6,751 nucleotides of DNA, from positions 1-6,751 of the forward strand of contig JAHWIA010000043.1 in assembly GCA_019322855.1 (NCBI GenBank). The letters are read 5' to 3'. The position numbers and the translations under genes were made by a program. Positions 6,114 through 6,751 of this stretch are shown in pieces (position 1 is the stretch's first letter; each line of letters starts with the position of its first letter). This DNA comes from Candidatus Woesearchaeota archaeon (GTDB taxonomy: Archaea > Nanobdellota > Nanobdellia > Woesearchaeales > WJKV01). The notes under the pieces were generated by a model. The model saw only the letters and a list, made by a program, of their open reading frames with translations. It had not been told where the DNA came from and made no database searches.

Positions 6114-6416
6114 TTAACCAAACATCAGTTCTACCATGCTCTTGTCTCTCCTGTCATATCTGTAGTAGTGATAGTCATAATAGCCGTATGGAGAATCGTA
6201 GTAGTACGGTCTTTTGCCCCAGTAATCTCCATGATAATTTTCATGGTACCTGTGCCAGGCATAATCATAAGCAGCCCTTTCCCTAGGGTAGCCGTATCTC
6301 CAACCTTCATGGCCATAACCATCATTCTCATAAGATGCACTGGCAAAACTAATTGCGACTAAAAGCATGCTGAATGTCAATGCTAACAAGAACAATAATC
6401 TCATCACCTTTTTCAT
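6114..6416 (-). CDS. Secreted tyrosine-rich small protein of unknown function
   Basis: This 100-residue protein has a typical signal peptide: a basic start (MKKVMR), a hydrophobic core (about 7-22) and a likely signal peptidase site after Ala27 (ASA before SYE). The predicted mature part (73 residues) has 19 tyrosines, 3 tryptophans, 5 histidines and 8 arginines, with no cysteine. Tyrosines occur in short runs alternating with Asp, His, Gly and Arg (for example RPYYYDSPYGYYDYHYYRYD). It ends in a less biased KSMVELMFG tail. I know of no matching family. The composition suggests an exported, perhaps surface-associated or self-interacting protein, but that is inference. The start at 6416 is strongly supported by GGGGGTGA upstream and a TATA box 40-50 bases ahead. 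Overlapping frames in this region exist but lack start signals of this quality. Confidence 0.8.
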   Translation of the reverse strand: MKKVMRLLFLLALTFSMLLVAISFASASYENDGYGHEGWRYGYPRERAAYDYAWHRYHENYHGDYWGKRPYYYDSPYGYYDYHYYRYDRRDKSMVELMFG

Positions 6417-6420
6417 ATTT

Positions 6421-6428
6421 TCACCCCC
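6421..6428 (-). promoter_or_regulatory. Strong ribosome binding site of the tyrosine-rich gene
   Basis: The minus strand reads GGGGGTGA followed by four bases and ATG. It differs by one base from GGAGGTGA, the complement of the usual archaeal 16S rRNA 3' end. It is the best ribosome site in the window and contrasts with the leaderless kor and transporter starts. Confidence 0.75.
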
Positions 6429-6456
6429 TTAATTGTGCTCATAGAAATTGGATTCA

Positions 6457-6466
6457 TTTATATAAA
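6457..6466 (-). promoter_or_regulatory. TATA box of the tyrosine-rich gene
   Basis: TTTATATAAA is a palindromic 10-mer centred about 45 bases before the ATG at 6416. Transcription should begin near 6435, leaving a leader of about 18-20 bases that just includes the ribosome binding site. Confidence 0.6.
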
Positions 6467-6489
6467 CTTAATCAATCACTTGTTGGGGG

Positions 6490-6751
6490 TTAACGTTGCT
6501 CTAGAATCTTTCTTCCCAAATCAGGAGCTTCTGACAAATAGTGTGCCAGATTATTTGTGTGCCTTCTATGCTCTGCTTCTTTTCCGAGAATAACATTCAT
6601 GTCTTCGCAGTGCGTGTCTCCGTCAGGCTCAAACAATTGTCTTTCTCCATTCCATTTCCAACCGATTCGAACAGGTTCTGTTCCATTCAAGGTCGCTGAG
6701 AACACACTAGGATTCTGCATCCTCCATTGTTCATCTATTGCCTCCCTATCG
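6490..6751 (-). CDS. 3' part of an unrecognised gene (partial)
   Basis: A leftward frame is open from the right edge to TAA at 6490-6492, giving at least 86 residues. The first internal ATG is at 6720, but the frame stays open upstream of it (DREAIDEQWR before the Met) and the GGAGG there abuts the ATG with no spacer, so the true start is probably outside the window. The visible part is polar, with no membrane segment. It contains VRIGWKWNGERQLFEPDGD, then THCEDMN, and a helical C-terminus with several His and Arg (EAEHRRHTNNLAHYLSEAPDLG). I do not recognise the family. It ends about 24 bases before the TATA box of the tyrosine-rich gene, which is therefore probably transcribed separately. 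Confidence 0.6.
   Translation of the reverse strand, partial: DREAIDEQWRMQNPSVFSATLNGTEPVRIGWKWNGERQLFEPDGDTHCEDMNVILGKEAEHRRHTNNLAHYLSEAPDLGRKILEQR

Noticed and set aside
6131..6346. Alternative minus-strand frame inside the tyrosine-rich gene (71 codons, Met- and Thr-rich).
   Set aside because: It lacks a ribosome site and signal peptide, whereas the chosen frame has a signal peptide, a TATA box and a near-perfect ribosome site.
6718..6720. ATG at 6720 as the start of the right-edge gene, with GGAGG as its ribosome site.
   Set aside because: GGAGG touches the ATG with no spacer and the frame stays open upstream to the edge, so the real start is more likely outside the window.

Overview
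The window looks like part of a small archaeal genome, most likely a low-GC, anaerobic, fermentative lineage such as a DPANN archaeon (Woesearchaeota-like). That placement is inference. The direct support is a set of TATA boxes placed about 26-28 bases before start codons, giving mRNAs with almost no leader. Other support is a four-gene ferredoxin-dependent 2-oxoacid oxidoreductase of archaeal layout and one strong GGTGA-type ribosome site. No RNA gene, CRISPR array, insertion sequence or mobile-element gene is visible, and no gene-free stretch exceeds 90 bases.

Layout. Bases 1-263 (+) carry the 3' end of a gene that may be a flavin-dependent pyridine-nucleotide oxidoreductase. It meets head-on a long leftward block (4875 down to 260), and the two convergent stop codons overlap. 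Read in its own direction, the leftward block has korD (two-cluster ferredoxin), korA, korB and korC (2-oxoacid:ferredoxin oxidoreductase), then a TVP38/TMEM64-type membrane protein, a class II fructose-bisphosphate aldolase and a small lipoprotein of unknown role. Spacing is tight throughout (1-base gap, ATGA overlap, 20-base gap, 12-base gap, 11-base overlap). An extra TATA box at the korC/TVP38 junction suggests a second promoter and moves the TVP38 start to 2351. From 4963 a 380-residue major facilitator superfamily transporter runs rightward from a divergent promoter region. It converges on a leftward gene for a secreted tyrosine-rich small protein (6114-6416). At the right edge lies the 3' part of an unrecognised leftward gene.

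How the genes fit together. The Kor complex oxidises a 2-oxoacid (2-oxoglutarate is the best guess from subunit sequence) with CoA and passes electrons to ferredoxin. The aldolase belongs to glycolysis/gluconeogenesis. The left block therefore joins ferredoxin-linked oxoacid metabolism to central carbon metabolism, with envelope proteins added at its end. The most unusual points are a five-cysteine cluster inserted in the Kor gamma subunit, the tyrosine-rich exported protein, and the paired TATA elements in the divergent promoter region. I did not find a clearly new multi-gene system; the window reads mainly as core metabolism with a few odd details.
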